The position numbers were made by a program, and so were the translations under genes. Shown here piece by piece: positions 15,701 through 25,000 of a stretch of DNA of 64,000 nucleotides. Below the pieces are notes generated by a model, which worked only from the letters and a program-made list of their open reading frames with translations, was not told the DNA's origin and made no database searches. Positions within the stretch are counted from its first letter, which is position 1; every line of letters begins with the position of its first letter. Location: contig NZ_JAODIM010000039.1 of assembly GCF_025527015.1 (NCBI RefSeq), forward strand, positions 186,001-250,000. The letters are read 5' to 3'. The stretch comes from Winslowiella arboricola (GTDB taxonomy: Bacteria > Pseudomonadota > Gammaproteobacteria > Enterobacterales > Enterobacteriaceae).

Positions 15701-16267
15701 TCAATCAGTATTAAACACCATCATAATATGGCTAACCTTATTATTTTCTATCTGAAAAGAGATGCGTTTGCCGTCACCATCATAATAAATCCAGTGTTGG
15801 TTATCACTGTCATCAATCGTTCCATTACCATACTTCTTAACCAGCTCGCTTTGTGTATCGCCAACGGAAACTCCACGGAATGTGGCGATACCTGGCGCAT
15901 TAAGCGTAATCTGGGCAATAATATAGCTATCAATATCACGCTGTTCTTTTTCCCAGAACAGGTTGGCTGTATAAATTTCATAACCAGCATAACTATGCTG
16001 ATAGTATTTATAATTGCTTTCACCTGACGGCACATCGCCGACAAAACTCTCGCTTATCTGAGCGCCTGCACGTTGTTTTGCCTGATCGTCCCACTTATCA
16101 CCCAATGAAAAACGCTGCTGATTAAGCGTAACGCTAAAGTCTGCTGCCGCCATCACGGTTTGAGCACTCGCGGAATTTACTATCGTTGCCGCTGCAACTG
16201 AAAGTGGGGGTGCTGAAGCTAAAATGAAAAAACCTGACAATGCTGCTTGCTTAGAGGATAACGCCAT
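15701..16267 (-). CDS. Exported hypothetical protein, candidate immunity
   Basis: 188 residues from the ATG at 16267 (AAGGA upstream); an in-frame TTG at 16273 is less likely. It has a long hydrophobic N-terminus (GFFILASAPPLSVAAA) that should direct export. The mature part contains 'YQHSYAGYEIYTANLFW' and a C-terminal 'SVGDTQSELVKKYGN...WIYYDGDGKRISF', which resembles the BamE/SmpA-like 'gdt..el..ky' turn. Not otherwise recognised. It sits among exported immunity candidates downstream of vgrG1. Confidence 0.6.
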   Translation of the reverse strand: MALSSKQAALSGFFILASAPPLSVAAATIVNSASAQTVMAAADFSVTLNQQRFSLGDKWDDQAKQRAGAQISESFVGDVPSGESNYKYYQHSYAGYEIYTANLFWEKEQRDIDSYIIAQITLNAPGIATFRGVSVGDTQSELVKKYGNGTIDDSDNQHWIYYDGDGKRISFQIENNKVSHIMMVFNTD

Positions 16268-16410
16268 TTTCAAACGTTCCTTGATTGAATTTTGGGATAG
16301 AGAAATGAACGCCTTTGATATTAGCGTTACTGTCCAGGTTTTGACAACTGTCGTTAGCTGAGGCCAGCAGTGGAATAGTAAAAAGCAAAGCGCATAAAAC
16401 CTTAATCATA
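16252..16410 (-). pseudogene. 5' fragment of an SH3-like immunity paralogue
   Basis: The first ~35 codons (MIKVLCALLFTIPLLASAND ... LDSNAN) are nearly the same as the start of the gene at 15283-15660, including signal peptide and upstream bases. After 'GVHF' homology stops and the frame runs into the start of the 15701 gene, ending after 52 residues. It is the scar of a duplication in which the 15701 gene was placed inside or behind an older copy. A 52-residue secreted peptide could in theory be made. Confidence 0.7.
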
Positions 16411-16476
16411 TCAGCCCCTGCCTTTCATAACAGAATCATATTTTTAACAGCCCATACTTAAGCAGGGATAGCAACA

Positions 16477-17262
16477 TTATTCTGTGCCATTTGACCAGAC
16501 ACCATTTTCTGTTACCATTGTTTTATTATCAATACTCACTTCTAATGAAGGTCTAGTGATTTTCAGAAGATATTTATATTTTGTATTTCTATTTTCAAAC
16601 TCATAATAACTGACCGGGCAAATTGCCGAATCACATTGCGTCCTGACTACTTTGCCAAGCAGACGAACCGTTTCCCCATCAGACTTACGTTTACCGAAAT
16701 AAGTCGCTTTATTACAGGCAACACTTCTGTCTGCGCAAGACAGTATAACTTTTACCGAGAATTTCGGTGATTCAAAATACTTCACCTTAGACTCATTATC
16801 AGCAAGAGGTTTTGGCAAAACTTTCCCCTGAAAAGAAATGGTCTTAAATTCACTCGCCCATGCATTGATATCAGGCTGTATGCTTTTAGCCTCAGTGTCA
16901 TTTGTGACATACATGATTTTTTCAGAGTCTGGTGTTACCCAGGCAGCGTAGATTTTACCGTCCGGCTTCACTACCAGCGCTGATGCATTTTCCTGCCGCA
17001 AATGTTGAAGCCAACCATCAACAAATACCCCTCCGTCATTTAATAAATGAGGCTCGCCAAATACATCGAAATTACCAGCAAAATCATCGTATTGTGATTT
17101 TAGTAAATTTTTGACTGCTGTTGTTATTTCTTCATTTTGAAAAAGCTTATCGGCATTTTCAAGGGTGCTATAATTCTTTAAATTGTCATATTCTTGTGAA
17201 AAAACCGGTGATGACATCACCAGAATTGACAAAAAAGTAGCCTGCAATAACTTCTCCAACAT
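16477..17262 (-). CDS. Exported hypothetical protein in the vgrG1 immunity cassette
   Basis: 261 residues from the ATG at 17262 (GGA upstream, ordinary signal peptide MLEKLLQATFLSILVMSSPVFS); an ATG at 17274 adds four residues. Mature segments include 'GVFVDGWLQHLRQENASALV' and a second half with four Cys (LSCADRSVACN, TQCDSAICP) that could form disulfides, fitting the periplasm. The family is not recognised. It lies between two exported immunity candidates behind the glucosaminidase-VgrG, so protection against a periplasmic toxin is the most likely role. Confidence 0.6.
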   Translation of the reverse strand: MLEKLLQATFLSILVMSSPVFSQEYDNLKNYSTLENADKLFQNEEITTAVKNLLKSQYDDFAGNFDVFGEPHLLNDGGVFVDGWLQHLRQENASALVVKPDGKIYAAWVTPDSEKIMYVTNDTEAKSIQPDINAWASEFKTISFQGKVLPKPLADNESKVKYFESPKFSVKVILSCADRSVACNKATYFGKRKSDGETVRLLGKVVRTQCDSAICPVSYYEFENRNTKYKYLLKITRPSLEVSIDNKTMVTENGVWSNGTE

Positions 17263-17343
17263 AGTAAGTTCCATTTACCTCGGGAAAAATCGTCATCGAC
17301 AAGCCAGAGGCGACGCTTATATTGCCCCTGCATTTAGCTGATA

Positions 17344-17739
17344 TTACTGAGTGATGGCATGAAAAGTGCCATCTGCTGCACCCGCATCAGTCAAAAGTGT
17401 ATGATTCTTTCTGTCCATTTTAAATCTGAATAAATGAACAGATGTTTCAGGATCGCCACCACAAACTGCATAGCGTTTGTCTTCACGCACATCGATAATA
17501 AAATACTGTTTATCTGATGAGTCGTCAAAATCATAAGCTAAACAGTGGTCTCTCAGTGATGATAGCTTATTGTCTCTGATAGCTTTATGTACGGCTAAAA
17601 CAGCAATATCTTCATCTGTTTGTGCTGCTTTTTCACTCTGTTTATTCTCCACACTTTGCGCCATTGCCGTAGCATTAAAGGAGAATAAAAAAGAACAAAA
17701 GACCATACCAGCCAGCCATCGAAAAGAGATCTTGTGCAT
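17344..17739 (-). CDS. Exported protein, probable immunity to VgrG1 glucosaminidase
   Basis: 131 residues from the ATG at 17739 with AAAGG ten bases upstream; the frame extends to a TTG at 17760 overlapping vgrG1. Signal peptide 'WLAGMVFCSFLFSFNATAMA'. The mature part has 'YFIIDVREDKRYAVCGGDPE' and ends DGTFHAITQ, a layout met in small periplasmic proteins next to T6SS wall-degrading effectors. Being the first gene after vgrG1, it is the best candidate for the antidote of the VgrG1 cargo domain. The C-terminus is shared with the 15283 protein. Confidence 0.68.
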   Translation of the reverse strand: MHKISFRWLAGMVFCSFLFSFNATAMAQSVENKQSEKAAQTDEDIAVLAVHKAIRDNKLSSLRDHCLAYDFDDSSDKQYFIIDVREDKRYAVCGGDPETSVHLFRFKMDRKNHTLLTDAGAADGTFHAITQ

Positions 17740-17752
17740 ATTAATGGTACCT

Positions 17753-20275
17753 TTAATCAAAATCGGTCAGATGCTGACTGCGAATGATAGACTTAACACT
17801 CTTGGCATAATTAGGATCGGTAGCATAGCCAGCTTTAGCTATCTCATCAACAAAAGAGTTAGCGTCTTTAGCCCCCTGAAAAGCAGCCTTATATCTCGGA
17901 TTGCTGTTCAGAAAGCGGCCATAGTCATCAGCCGATTCGGCATAATCCTTATAAGCTCTGAAACTATCACTAATAGAAATTCTTTTTCCATTAATTACTT
18001 CAGATGTTTGAAATGTCGTGGTGCCACCAACCGGTGATTTTCCTTTAATACCAAACCAGGCATTATTTTTAACATGCTGTCCCCATCCTGTTTCCTGCGC
18101 AGATTGTGCCAGCGTAACTGATGTGGGAACACCCCAGTCAGCTTCAACTTGTTTTGCTGCAGCAAGATTATCATCGATAAACTTCTGTACATGCGCTGGC
18201 CTTTTTTTAGCGTTTTCTGCGACGGGTTGCCTGGCGACTGCAGCAGCAGCCACCTTGGGTGCAGACGGTGCAGCTGCTTTAGGGCTCGCTGGTGCGGAAC
18301 CTTTAGGCTTTACTACAGCTTTAGGCGCTGCCGCCGCTGCCTGAGCTTTCTGCTTTGGGGGGAAAAGACCCTCCACCGCTTTACTGATATTGCTTTTATG
18401 GCTGTCACCCGGCGCGCTGGTTCCCGGCTGGGTGCCAGAGGTGTTCAGATGCAGCTTGCCGCCGGAAGTTGTGATATAACCATCGCCCTCGACAAAGAAA
18501 TTAAACTCTTTGCCAATCAGATTGATTTTGCCATTCGCATTTAGCTCAATCGCGCTATCACCACATTCCAGGCGCAGTTTGGTTCCTGAACCAATCACAT
18601 AGGTTTCGGCCGCCGCATCCACTTTGCCTTTGCCGGTATACAGCTCTTCGCCGCCTTTGACGCCGTGCACACGGTTGGTTTCCACCCGGTAAAGCTCATT
18701 AACACCAACGTAATGGCTGTGGTTGTTGCCGATAGACTGTGTGGCGTCATTTTTGACGCTCACATCCATATTCCGCTCCGCCTGCATCCACAGCTGCTCC
18801 TCACCGCTTTTATCTTCAAAGCGCAGGGCGTTGGCGTTGTCCGGCGTGCCGTCTTTACTGCGGCTCATAAAGCCCATTTGCGTCGCGGCGGCGGGCAGCG
18901 ACCACGGCGGCATACTGGCTTCGTTATACACGCGGCCGGTAATTATCGGACGGTCCGGATCGCCGTTAATAAAGTCGATCACCACCTCATCGCCGACACG
19001 CGGGATCTGTACGCCGCCGAAGCCCTGACCGGCCCAGGCGCTGGAGACGCGCACCCAGCAGGAGCTGGTATCGTCGCCCTTGCCCAGGCGATCCCAGTGA
19101 AACTTCACCTTTACCCGGCCATATTTATCGGTCCAGATCGACTCGCCTTTCGGCCCCACCACCCGCGCGGTCTGCGGACCGTGGGTACGCGGCCATGCGG
19201 TGCGCTGCGCCGAGCGGAAGGTGGTGTCCGCCGGGATCACCACAAAGTTGATTTTATGGACACTCTCCTCACCACTGCCGCTGGCGTAGGTGTTTTCCTG
19301 GAGCGTGTAGGCCGCACTCACTACCATATAATCGCCGCTGTCGCTGGCATAAGGCGGCTGACCGAGGGTAAAGGTACGACCCGGCACAATTCCCAGCGCG
19401 GTACCCACGGCGTCGATGCGCTGATGCTCTGCCTGCCACTCTTCCTGACGGATACGGGCGTAAAACTCGCCGTGGCTGTGGTCGACAAAGCGTCCAGGCC
19501 ATTCGTAGTAATCAATCTGACCCGGCGACGGTGAAGCCGGGTTCTGCCGCGCCTGGAACAGCCAGGCGTTCGGTTTGCGGAAGTCGTAATCGTCGATGCT
19601 GTAGATGCCCGGCGTCACGCGTTCGCTGATGGTCCACTTGCCGATCCCTTCTTCACCGGTGCTGCCACCGGACTCACTGGTGTGATACGGGATCACCTCA
19701 TAGCCTGCATACGGCTGATGCGCCGCCGCAGAATCCATCAGCACCAGCGTGTGTTTATCCGCTTCGTGACTGAAGAAGAAGTAAATGCCCTCCAGCTCCA
19801 TCAGGCGCGAGATAAAGTCGTAGCTGTTCTCCTGATACTGCACGCAGTATTCCCAGCTGCGGTACTCGCCGGTCAGCTTATCTTCGACATGCACGCCGTA
19901 TTCGTTCAGCACCGTTTTGATAATATCCGGCACCCGCTGGTTCTGAAAAATACGCTGGTTGCGGTCGCGCTGCATCGGCCACAGGTCCGATTCCATCTTC
20001 AGGGTATAAATCGCGTAGCGCGAGCCATCCGCCTCGGTGCTCTGCACGTTGACCGAGGTGATTTTACCGTTGAGATAGCGTGGCGCCGCCGTCAGACCCT
20101 GAGTGGGAATGGTGATGGTGATGGGCTGGCCGAGCAGCGTTTTGCGGTCGATGCGCGCATCGGTGCTCAGCAGGCCGACATCCAGCGCAAAGGAGCGTGA
20201 TACCACCTCCATGCCGGAAAGTTTCCAGAAAAGCAGTCCTTCGACAGGTAACTGTACAGAAATGCGGTCAGGCAT
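17753..20275 (-). CDS. vgrG: VgrG1 (TssI) fused to a C-terminal glucosaminidase
   Basis: 840 residues. The first ~640 are the VgrG spike (gp27/gp5-like, with 'WPRTHGPQTARVVGPKGESI' and 'WAGQGFGGVQIPRVGDEV'), nearly the same as VgrG2 up to the tip region. An Ala/Pro/Lys-rich linker (~640-690) leads to a FlgJ-like glucosaminidase (GH73) at ~695-840, with Glu728 in 'AQSAQETGWGQH' the likely catalytic acid. It is thus an evolved VgrG that would cut peptidoglycan of the target cell. Exported immunity candidates follow; a DUF4150 PAAR-like protein that could cap it lies upstream. Confidence 0.92.
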   Translation of the reverse strand: MPDRISVQLPVEGLLFWKLSGMEVVSRSFALDVGLLSTDARIDRKTLLGQPITITIPTQGLTAAPRYLNGKITSVNVQSTEADGSRYAIYTLKMESDLWPMQRDRNQRIFQNQRVPDIIKTVLNEYGVHVEDKLTGEYRSWEYCVQYQENSYDFISRLMELEGIYFFFSHEADKHTLVLMDSAAAHQPYAGYEVIPYHTSESGGSTGEEGIGKWTISERVTPGIYSIDDYDFRKPNAWLFQARQNPASPSPGQIDYYEWPGRFVDHSHGEFYARIRQEEWQAEHQRIDAVGTALGIVPGRTFTLGQPPYASDSGDYMVVSAAYTLQENTYASGSGEESVHKINFVVIPADTTFRSAQRTAWPRTHGPQTARVVGPKGESIWTDKYGRVKVKFHWDRLGKGDDTSSCWVRVSSAWAGQGFGGVQIPRVGDEVVIDFINGDPDRPIITGRVYNEASMPPWSLPAAATQMGFMSRSKDGTPDNANALRFEDKSGEEQLWMQAERNMDVSVKNDATQSIGNNHSHYVGVNELYRVETNRVHGVKGGEELYTGKGKVDAAAETYVIGSGTKLRLECGDSAIELNANGKINLIGKEFNFFVEGDGYITTSGGKLHLNTSGTQPGTSAPGDSHKSNISKAVEGLFPPKQKAQAAAAAPKAVVKPKGSAPASPKAAAPSAPKVAAAAVARQPVAENAKKRPAHVQKFIDDNLAAAKQVEADWGVPTSVTLAQSAQETGWGQHVKNNAWFGIKGKSPVGGTTTFQTSEVINGKRISISDSFRAYKDYAESADDYGRFLNSNPRYKAAFQGAKDANSFVDEIAKAGYATDPNYAKSVKSIIRSQHLTDFD

Positions 20276-20330
20276 AACGTTTTGTCCATAGTAAGAGATG
20301 AGCTGGCGGTAAGGGAAACTTGCAGGCCTG

Positions 20331-20723
20331 TCAGGGTGCCAGCATCAGCACTTTAAGCTGGCTGGGTACAATACGCATCCCGATCGCATTGGTGGAGTTT
20401 TGCAGACTGACGCTGGTCAGCCGTGTTGCTGGCGTTCCCTTTAGCAACACCGTAAATGCGCCGGTAAGATGGCGCGAAGGCCCCATTACCGTTCCCGACG
20501 CCACACCGGTGGCGACACCCGGGTTATCGCCGTTAGTCAGCGGCGTAATGGTCGCCATATTATGCGCCGGCATGCCCATAAACAATATATTCAATGCGTT
20601 AGGGATCGCCGTCGGCCCCAGCGCGATATCCGGATAGGGAATCGGCACCGGTGCAGGCGTCGGCGTCAGACAAACGTCCGGGAACGCAAGATCCATGCCC
20701 ATCAACTGGCAGTTAGCAAACAT
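20331..20723 (-). CDS. DUF4150 PAAR-like protein
   Basis: 130 residues, start with AAGGAG upstream. Contents 'LAFPDVCLTPTPAPVPIPYP' and 'LFMGMPAHNMATITPLTNGD' match the DUF4150 PAAR-like family. Members cap VgrG and often carry a C-terminal toxin; this one ends after the PAAR-like fold with no cargo. It lies between vgrG1 and the DUF3540 gene, so it most likely forms the spike tip of VgrG1. Confidence 0.85.
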   Translation of the reverse strand: MFANCQLMGMDLAFPDVCLTPTPAPVPIPYPDIALGPTAIPNALNILFMGMPAHNMATITPLTNGDNPGVATGVASGTVMGPSRHLTGAFTVLLKGTPATRLTSVSLQNSTNAIGMRIVPSQLKVLMLAP

Positions 20724-20732
20724 AGTGTCTCC

Positions 20733-21341
20733 TTAGCCCATGTGAATCTGTTCGGAATCGACCTTAGCGATCGCTTTCGCGGTAATCACCGTGTTCTGTG
20801 CGTGCAGACGGGCATAATCTTCCGCTTTCATATCCAGCTGCCCGGCGCGAACCTGTTCGGTATTACGTGTGGTGCGCAGCAGGTTGTGACTGATTTGCGT
20901 CACCGTCTGCCAGACCGACTCGGCGCGCTTGCCGACAATGCGTGACACACTCACCCACGCGGAAAGTTTATCGCCGCTATATTTCATCTCGCTGATATGG
21001 CAGTCGCCCTGCCTGGCGCTGACGCGCAGCGCTTCACTGCTCAGGCTTAGTTCGCCCTCGCTGCGGATATGCAGATCGCCCGGCACGCTCAGCTCAGCGC
21101 TGAGCGGATTGGCGCGCTCCAGCACCGCCAGCAGCCAAAGCTGGTTATCTACTCCGGCGATCAACACTTTATCGCCCGCCTGTGGCGCGATAACACAACT
21201 GGCGGCGCGCAGGCAGTGCCAGCCGCGGCCTTCACTCTCAATCGTCAGGCTACCATCGGGAAAACAGTGGGTGACAATACCGGCGGCCTGCGTGGGAGGC
21301 GTCACGGCCAGCGCCAGTTTATGGTTAATATTGCTCATCAT
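20733..21341 (-). CDS. DUF3540 family T6SS accessory protein
   Basis: 202 residues, SD GAGGAG. N-terminal strand-rich part (GIVTHCFPDGSLTIESEGRG, CVIAPQAGDKVLIAG) and a repetitive C-terminal part (GDLHIRSEGELSLSSEALRV) that looks like a short beta-helix, as in the VgrG needle. DUF3540 proteins occur with DUF2169 and DUF4150 genes beside vgrG. The exact job is unproved; a scaffold between VgrG and PAAR is plausible. Confidence 0.82.
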   Translation of the reverse strand: MMSNINHKLALAVTPPTQAAGIVTHCFPDGSLTIESEGRGWHCLRAASCVIAPQAGDKVLIAGVDNQLWLLAVLERANPLSAELSVPGDLHIRSEGELSLSSEALRVSARQGDCHISEMKYSGDKLSAWVSVSRIVGKRAESVWQTVTQISHNLLRTTRNTEQVRAGQLDMKAEDYARLHAQNTVITAKAIAKVDSEQIHMG

Positions 21342-21349
21342 AATTCTCC

Positions 21350-22420
21350 TCAGCTGCGGCTCTGGCGCTGAATGCTCCAGGCCTCGGCAGCCAGTAATTC
21401 TTCATCATATTCAAGAATGCCCTTGCGGTCGGAAAACAGGGCATTCTCCTGGCGCGCGCGATGGAAGCGCGTGCGGGAAAAGGTGGCGCCACGAAAGTCC
21501 GCCATACAGACATCAGCGCCTGAGAAGTCGCTGTAAGTCAGGTTGCACAGGGCAAAACGGGTTTTTACCGCTTTCACCTGTTGCAGAATGCTCTGGAATA
21601 ACCGGCTCTGGCTAAAGTCCGCGCCATCCAGGCAGGAACCGACAAACATCGCCTGGTCGAACAGACTGCTCTGACACTGCGCGCCGCTGAGATCGGCTTC
21701 CATAAACAACGCCTGCGTGGCGTTGACCTGCCGCAGCTGTGCGCCCTTCAGTGACGCGCCTTTAAAATTGCACTGCGTCAGCTGAGCGCCGGAGAAGTTG
21801 ACGTTATCAAGCTGGTTATCGGTAAACTGGCAGCCGGTAAACTGCTGCTGCGCATAGCTTTTGCCACGCTGGTCGCAGGCGAAAAACACCACCCGTTCAC
21901 ACTGGGTTGCCGCCAGGTTAGTTTCGCGCAGGTCGATACCGAAGAAGGTAGTCAGCAGACAGTGGCACTGATCGATATGCGCGCCCGGCATCGGCGATTC
22001 GAAAAAGGTGGAGCGATCCAGTTTTGCCTGGCTGAAACGGCTGCGATCCAGCGTGCAGCGCATAAACTGGCTTTTATCCAGTTCGCTGTGGGAGAAGTCA
22101 CTATCGGCAAGCGCGCACTGATTAAACACGCACTCGACCAGCCGCAAGCCGCTGGCGTTGAGTTTATCCATCTCGCACTGGTTAAATACCGTCTGCTCCA
22201 GCCTGGCGCCGCTGAGATTGACCGCATCCAGCTGGCATTCGGTAAACACCGTTTCCTGCAGATTGGCGCCCTGCATGTTCGCACCCTGCAACGACACTTC
22301 CTGGAAAATGCCACCGGAAAGATCGCATCCCTGAAGATCCAGTCCATCAAGATCGATCTCCAGGATCGCTTCACCGTTTTTTATCCGCTGTTGCAGTTCA
22401 GCTGCGCTCAGAGCGCTCAT
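21350..22420 (-). CDS. Pentapeptide-repeat protein (T6SS-linked)
   Basis: 356 residues, almost wholly A(D/N)LXX repeats (GANMQGANLQETVFTECQLD, GSCLDGADFSQSRLFQSILQ), which fold as a right-handed quadrilateral beta-helix. No signal peptide. The start overlaps the stop of the DUF2169 gene (ATGA), so it is co-translated. It is one of two pentapeptide proteins in the module and probably acts with it in loading or capping VgrG1. Its N-terminus (SALSAAELQQRIKNGEAILE) is a short helical cap. Confidence 0.82.
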   Translation of the reverse strand: MSALSAAELQQRIKNGEAILEIDLDGLDLQGCDLSGGIFQEVSLQGANMQGANLQETVFTECQLDAVNLSGARLEQTVFNQCEMDKLNASGLRLVECVFNQCALADSDFSHSELDKSQFMRCTLDRSRFSQAKLDRSTFFESPMPGAHIDQCHCLLTTFFGIDLRETNLAATQCERVVFFACDQRGKSYAQQQFTGCQFTDNQLDNVNFSGAQLTQCNFKGASLKGAQLRQVNATQALFMEADLSGAQCQSSLFDQAMFVGSCLDGADFSQSRLFQSILQQVKAVKTRFALCNLTYSDFSGADVCMADFRGATFSRTRFHRARQENALFSDRKGILEYDEELLAAEAWSIQRQSRS

Positions 22421-24957
22421 ATTACTTCTCCATCACGCTTCGGCAGCGTTTTGACGCGTTTCGTCCACGCGCCGGTCAGGCGGGTGTGCTCATCGGTAAA
22501 GGATTGCGACAGGTCAGTACGAAACAGATTGGCATTGCTGAAGTTAGCGCCTGCCAGCTGTGTTTTTTGCAGCAACGCGCCCATCAGGTTGGCGTCGGTA
22601 AAATTGGTCTGACGAAAATCAGTGCGTACAAACATACTGCCAACCAGATTAGCGCGAGTGAAGTCGCTGCCCTGGCACAGCGCTTCGCTGAGATCGGTGT
22701 TCTCCAGCTTCGCCAGGGTGAATTTCGCCCCGGTCAGCACCGTCTGACGCAGGTTGCTCTGTTTTAGCGTCGCCTGGGTAAAGTCCGCGCCGGCCAGCGT
22801 AGTTTCCGAGGCCGCCGCGCAGGTAATCAGCGTTGCGCCGTCAAACTTTACCGCTTCCAGCTGGCTTTCCACCCACGAACAGCTTTCCAGCTGCGCGCCG
22901 CTAAAAATGGCGGCTTCAAGGATGCATTTGATAAAGGTGGTTTTATTTAGTCGCGCCCCGCTGAAATCCGGTTGCGGCAGCGTCAGATCCATAAACACAC
23001 AGCCTTCCAGCTGCGCCTGATGGAAGCGACAGCGGGTTAACCAGCTATTTCGCAGCAGCAGGCCATCCAGCGTGGCGCCATCAAAGGTGCAGTTATCAAA
23101 CAGCGCTTCATCCAGCTGCGTTTCTTTAAACTGCGCATTGCTGAAGTCACTGTGCAGACACTGCGCCAGCGCCAGACTGGCACCGGTAAAATTGCAGTCG
23201 CGCAGTGAGGTTTCCTGAAGCTCTGCACGCGCCAGCATCGCTTCGGTAAAGTCCGCGCCATCGAGCTGGCAATGGCTGAGATCGGCGCACTCCAGCAGGG
23301 TTTTATTAAAACGCGCGCCGCGCAGATCCATGCCGGAGAAATCAACACCAGTCAGATCCATACCGCTGAAATCACCGCCCTGCGCCTGCGTACGTTCCGC
23401 ACGCTGACGGATAATCAGCGCAATATCCCCTTTCAGACGCACCGCCGGTGGCTGATTCTGCACTGACATCAGGTACATCTTGTGCAGCGACTCGCGGCTT
23501 TGCTCCAGCTTCTTCTCACTAAAATGTTCTTTGTTGTTGTGCAACATCTCCTGCATGCGGTGCATGGAGTCCGGCCCGCGCGGCAAATTGTCCTGATCGC
23601 TATGCTGCGGAAAACGCGCTTCCATCTCTTTTTTGCGTTCCTCGGCCTGCGCCTTCATCTCTTCGGCCTGGCGCTCCATCTTCTCGATAAATTCCGGCAG
23701 CTCATCGAGTTTGGGGATTTCCGGCTCGTCAAAATCCGCCAGCAGATCGCTGATATCGCCACCCTGCTCTTCCATCCGTGCGCGATGCTGTTCACGCATC
23801 TGGCTGGCGCGATTTTTCAGGTTATCGCGCATCGGGCTCTGCGATTCCTGCACTTCGCTGTCAATCCACGGACCGATGGTTTCTTCCGGGATCAGATCTT
23901 TTTCGCGGAAAGCGAACAGCGCGCCTTTCTCTTTATCAAGGCGCTGAGTGAGGACTTTGCGATAGTGATTATGCGAACGTGTCGCGCCGGTTTTTTCCAG
24001 CGCGGGCATCAGATGTAAGACATCCGCAGCATCATCTTCATTAATGCGGGTGTTGCCCTGCCAGATCAGTAGCATCTGTTCCAGATGGGGAAAGAACCAC
24101 ACCGTGGTGGCGCGTAGCAGGATCTCTTCAAACAAAGTTTCATCCGCGCGCTGGCGATTGATAAAACAGCGCGCCTGCCAGGGTGGCAAGGTTCCCTGTT
24201 GCAGCGGCTTTTGCGGATGCATATTCCAGATCGACCACTGCGCCAGCGGCGGCAAGCTGTCACGCTCGTCCCACCACTGATCCGGGCTGGCGGCGTTAAA
24301 TACCCGCCAGTCGATATCGCGCGCAAAGCCGGGGAAATCATTCTGCAGCCAGTTCGCGTCGTACTGTTTTCCCATGCGGCTCATGCGGCGTGGCCACTGG
24401 ATATCCAGCGGACCAAAGCTGGCCGGTTCCGGTTTCTGTCCGGGAGAAGAGATGCGCGCATTTAAGGCTTCGATATTTGGCAGACGGCGAAACTCAACGC
24501 CATCCTGCATTTCATTCACCGCGCCGATACCGTGCGGATTATCAGCATAGCCTTCGCCACCATAAGCGCGACTCCAGTCGAGGCGCATCTGGTCAAAAGT
24601 ACGTGGCGGGGTCGGTCTGGAGCCTGACCAGAAACGGTCGCCGGAGACGGCCAGCGTTTTAGTCAGATTTTCGATTTCAATCCGTACCGCACAGGCTGTT
24701 TTATCCTGCTGATGATGGCTGTAAGCAAAGCCGGTGGCGAGGAATTCGGCGCGCGCTTTCGGCATCGCCATATCAATCACACCGCCGCTGGCCTGCAACT
24801 CATCACCCGCCAGTTGCCACAACTCCATTTCCGGGCGTAGCTGAGGATTTTTCCCCATATCAGCCAGCGCCATCACTGAGACACCGAGGTGGTTTTTTCC
24901 CTGTAAGCGAAATGGGCGGTGCAGCACGCTAAGGCGCAGCGGTTTAATAATCTTCAT
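22417..24957 (-). CDS. DUF2169 protein with pentapeptide-repeat C-terminus
   Basis: 846 residues. The N-terminal ~300 match DUF2169, with 'KTLAVSGDRFWSGSRPTPPR' and 'LDWSRAYGGEGYADNPHGIG'. A Lys/Glu-rich coiled coil follows at ~420-500 (EKMERQAEEMKAQAEERKKE). The rest is a pentapeptide beta-helix. DUF2169 proteins are found beside T6SS vgrG/DUF4150 sets and act as adaptors or chaperones for effectors. Here it heads the module DUF2169, pentapeptide, DUF3540, DUF4150, vgrG1. Confidence 0.85.
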   Translation of the reverse strand: MKIIKPLRLSVLHRPFRLQGKNHLGVSVMALADMGKNPQLRPEMELWQLAGDELQASGGVIDMAMPKARAEFLATGFAYSHHQQDKTACAVRIEIENLTKTLAVSGDRFWSGSRPTPPRTFDQMRLDWSRAYGGEGYADNPHGIGAVNEMQDGVEFRRLPNIEALNARISSPGQKPEPASFGPLDIQWPRRMSRMGKQYDANWLQNDFPGFARDIDWRVFNAASPDQWWDERDSLPPLAQWSIWNMHPQKPLQQGTLPPWQARCFINRQRADETLFEEILLRATTVWFFPHLEQMLLIWQGNTRINEDDAADVLHLMPALEKTGATRSHNHYRKVLTQRLDKEKGALFAFREKDLIPEETIGPWIDSEVQESQSPMRDNLKNRASQMREQHRARMEEQGGDISDLLADFDEPEIPKLDELPEFIEKMERQAEEMKAQAEERKKEMEARFPQHSDQDNLPRGPDSMHRMQEMLHNNKEHFSEKKLEQSRESLHKMYLMSVQNQPPAVRLKGDIALIIRQRAERTQAQGGDFSGMDLTGVDFSGMDLRGARFNKTLLECADLSHCQLDGADFTEAMLARAELQETSLRDCNFTGASLALAQCLHSDFSNAQFKETQLDEALFDNCTFDGATLDGLLLRNSWLTRCRFHQAQLEGCVFMDLTLPQPDFSGARLNKTTFIKCILEAAIFSGAQLESCSWVESQLEAVKFDGATLITCAAASETTLAGADFTQATLKQSNLRQTVLTGAKFTLAKLENTDLSEALCQGSDFTRANLVGSMFVRTDFRQTNFTDANLMGALLQKTQLAGANFSNANLFRTDLSQSFTDEHTRLTGAWTKRVKTLPKRDGEVI

Positions 24958-25000
24958 GCACAGCGTCCTTTAAGAAGATCGTGAGACAAGGTTCTGTGTA

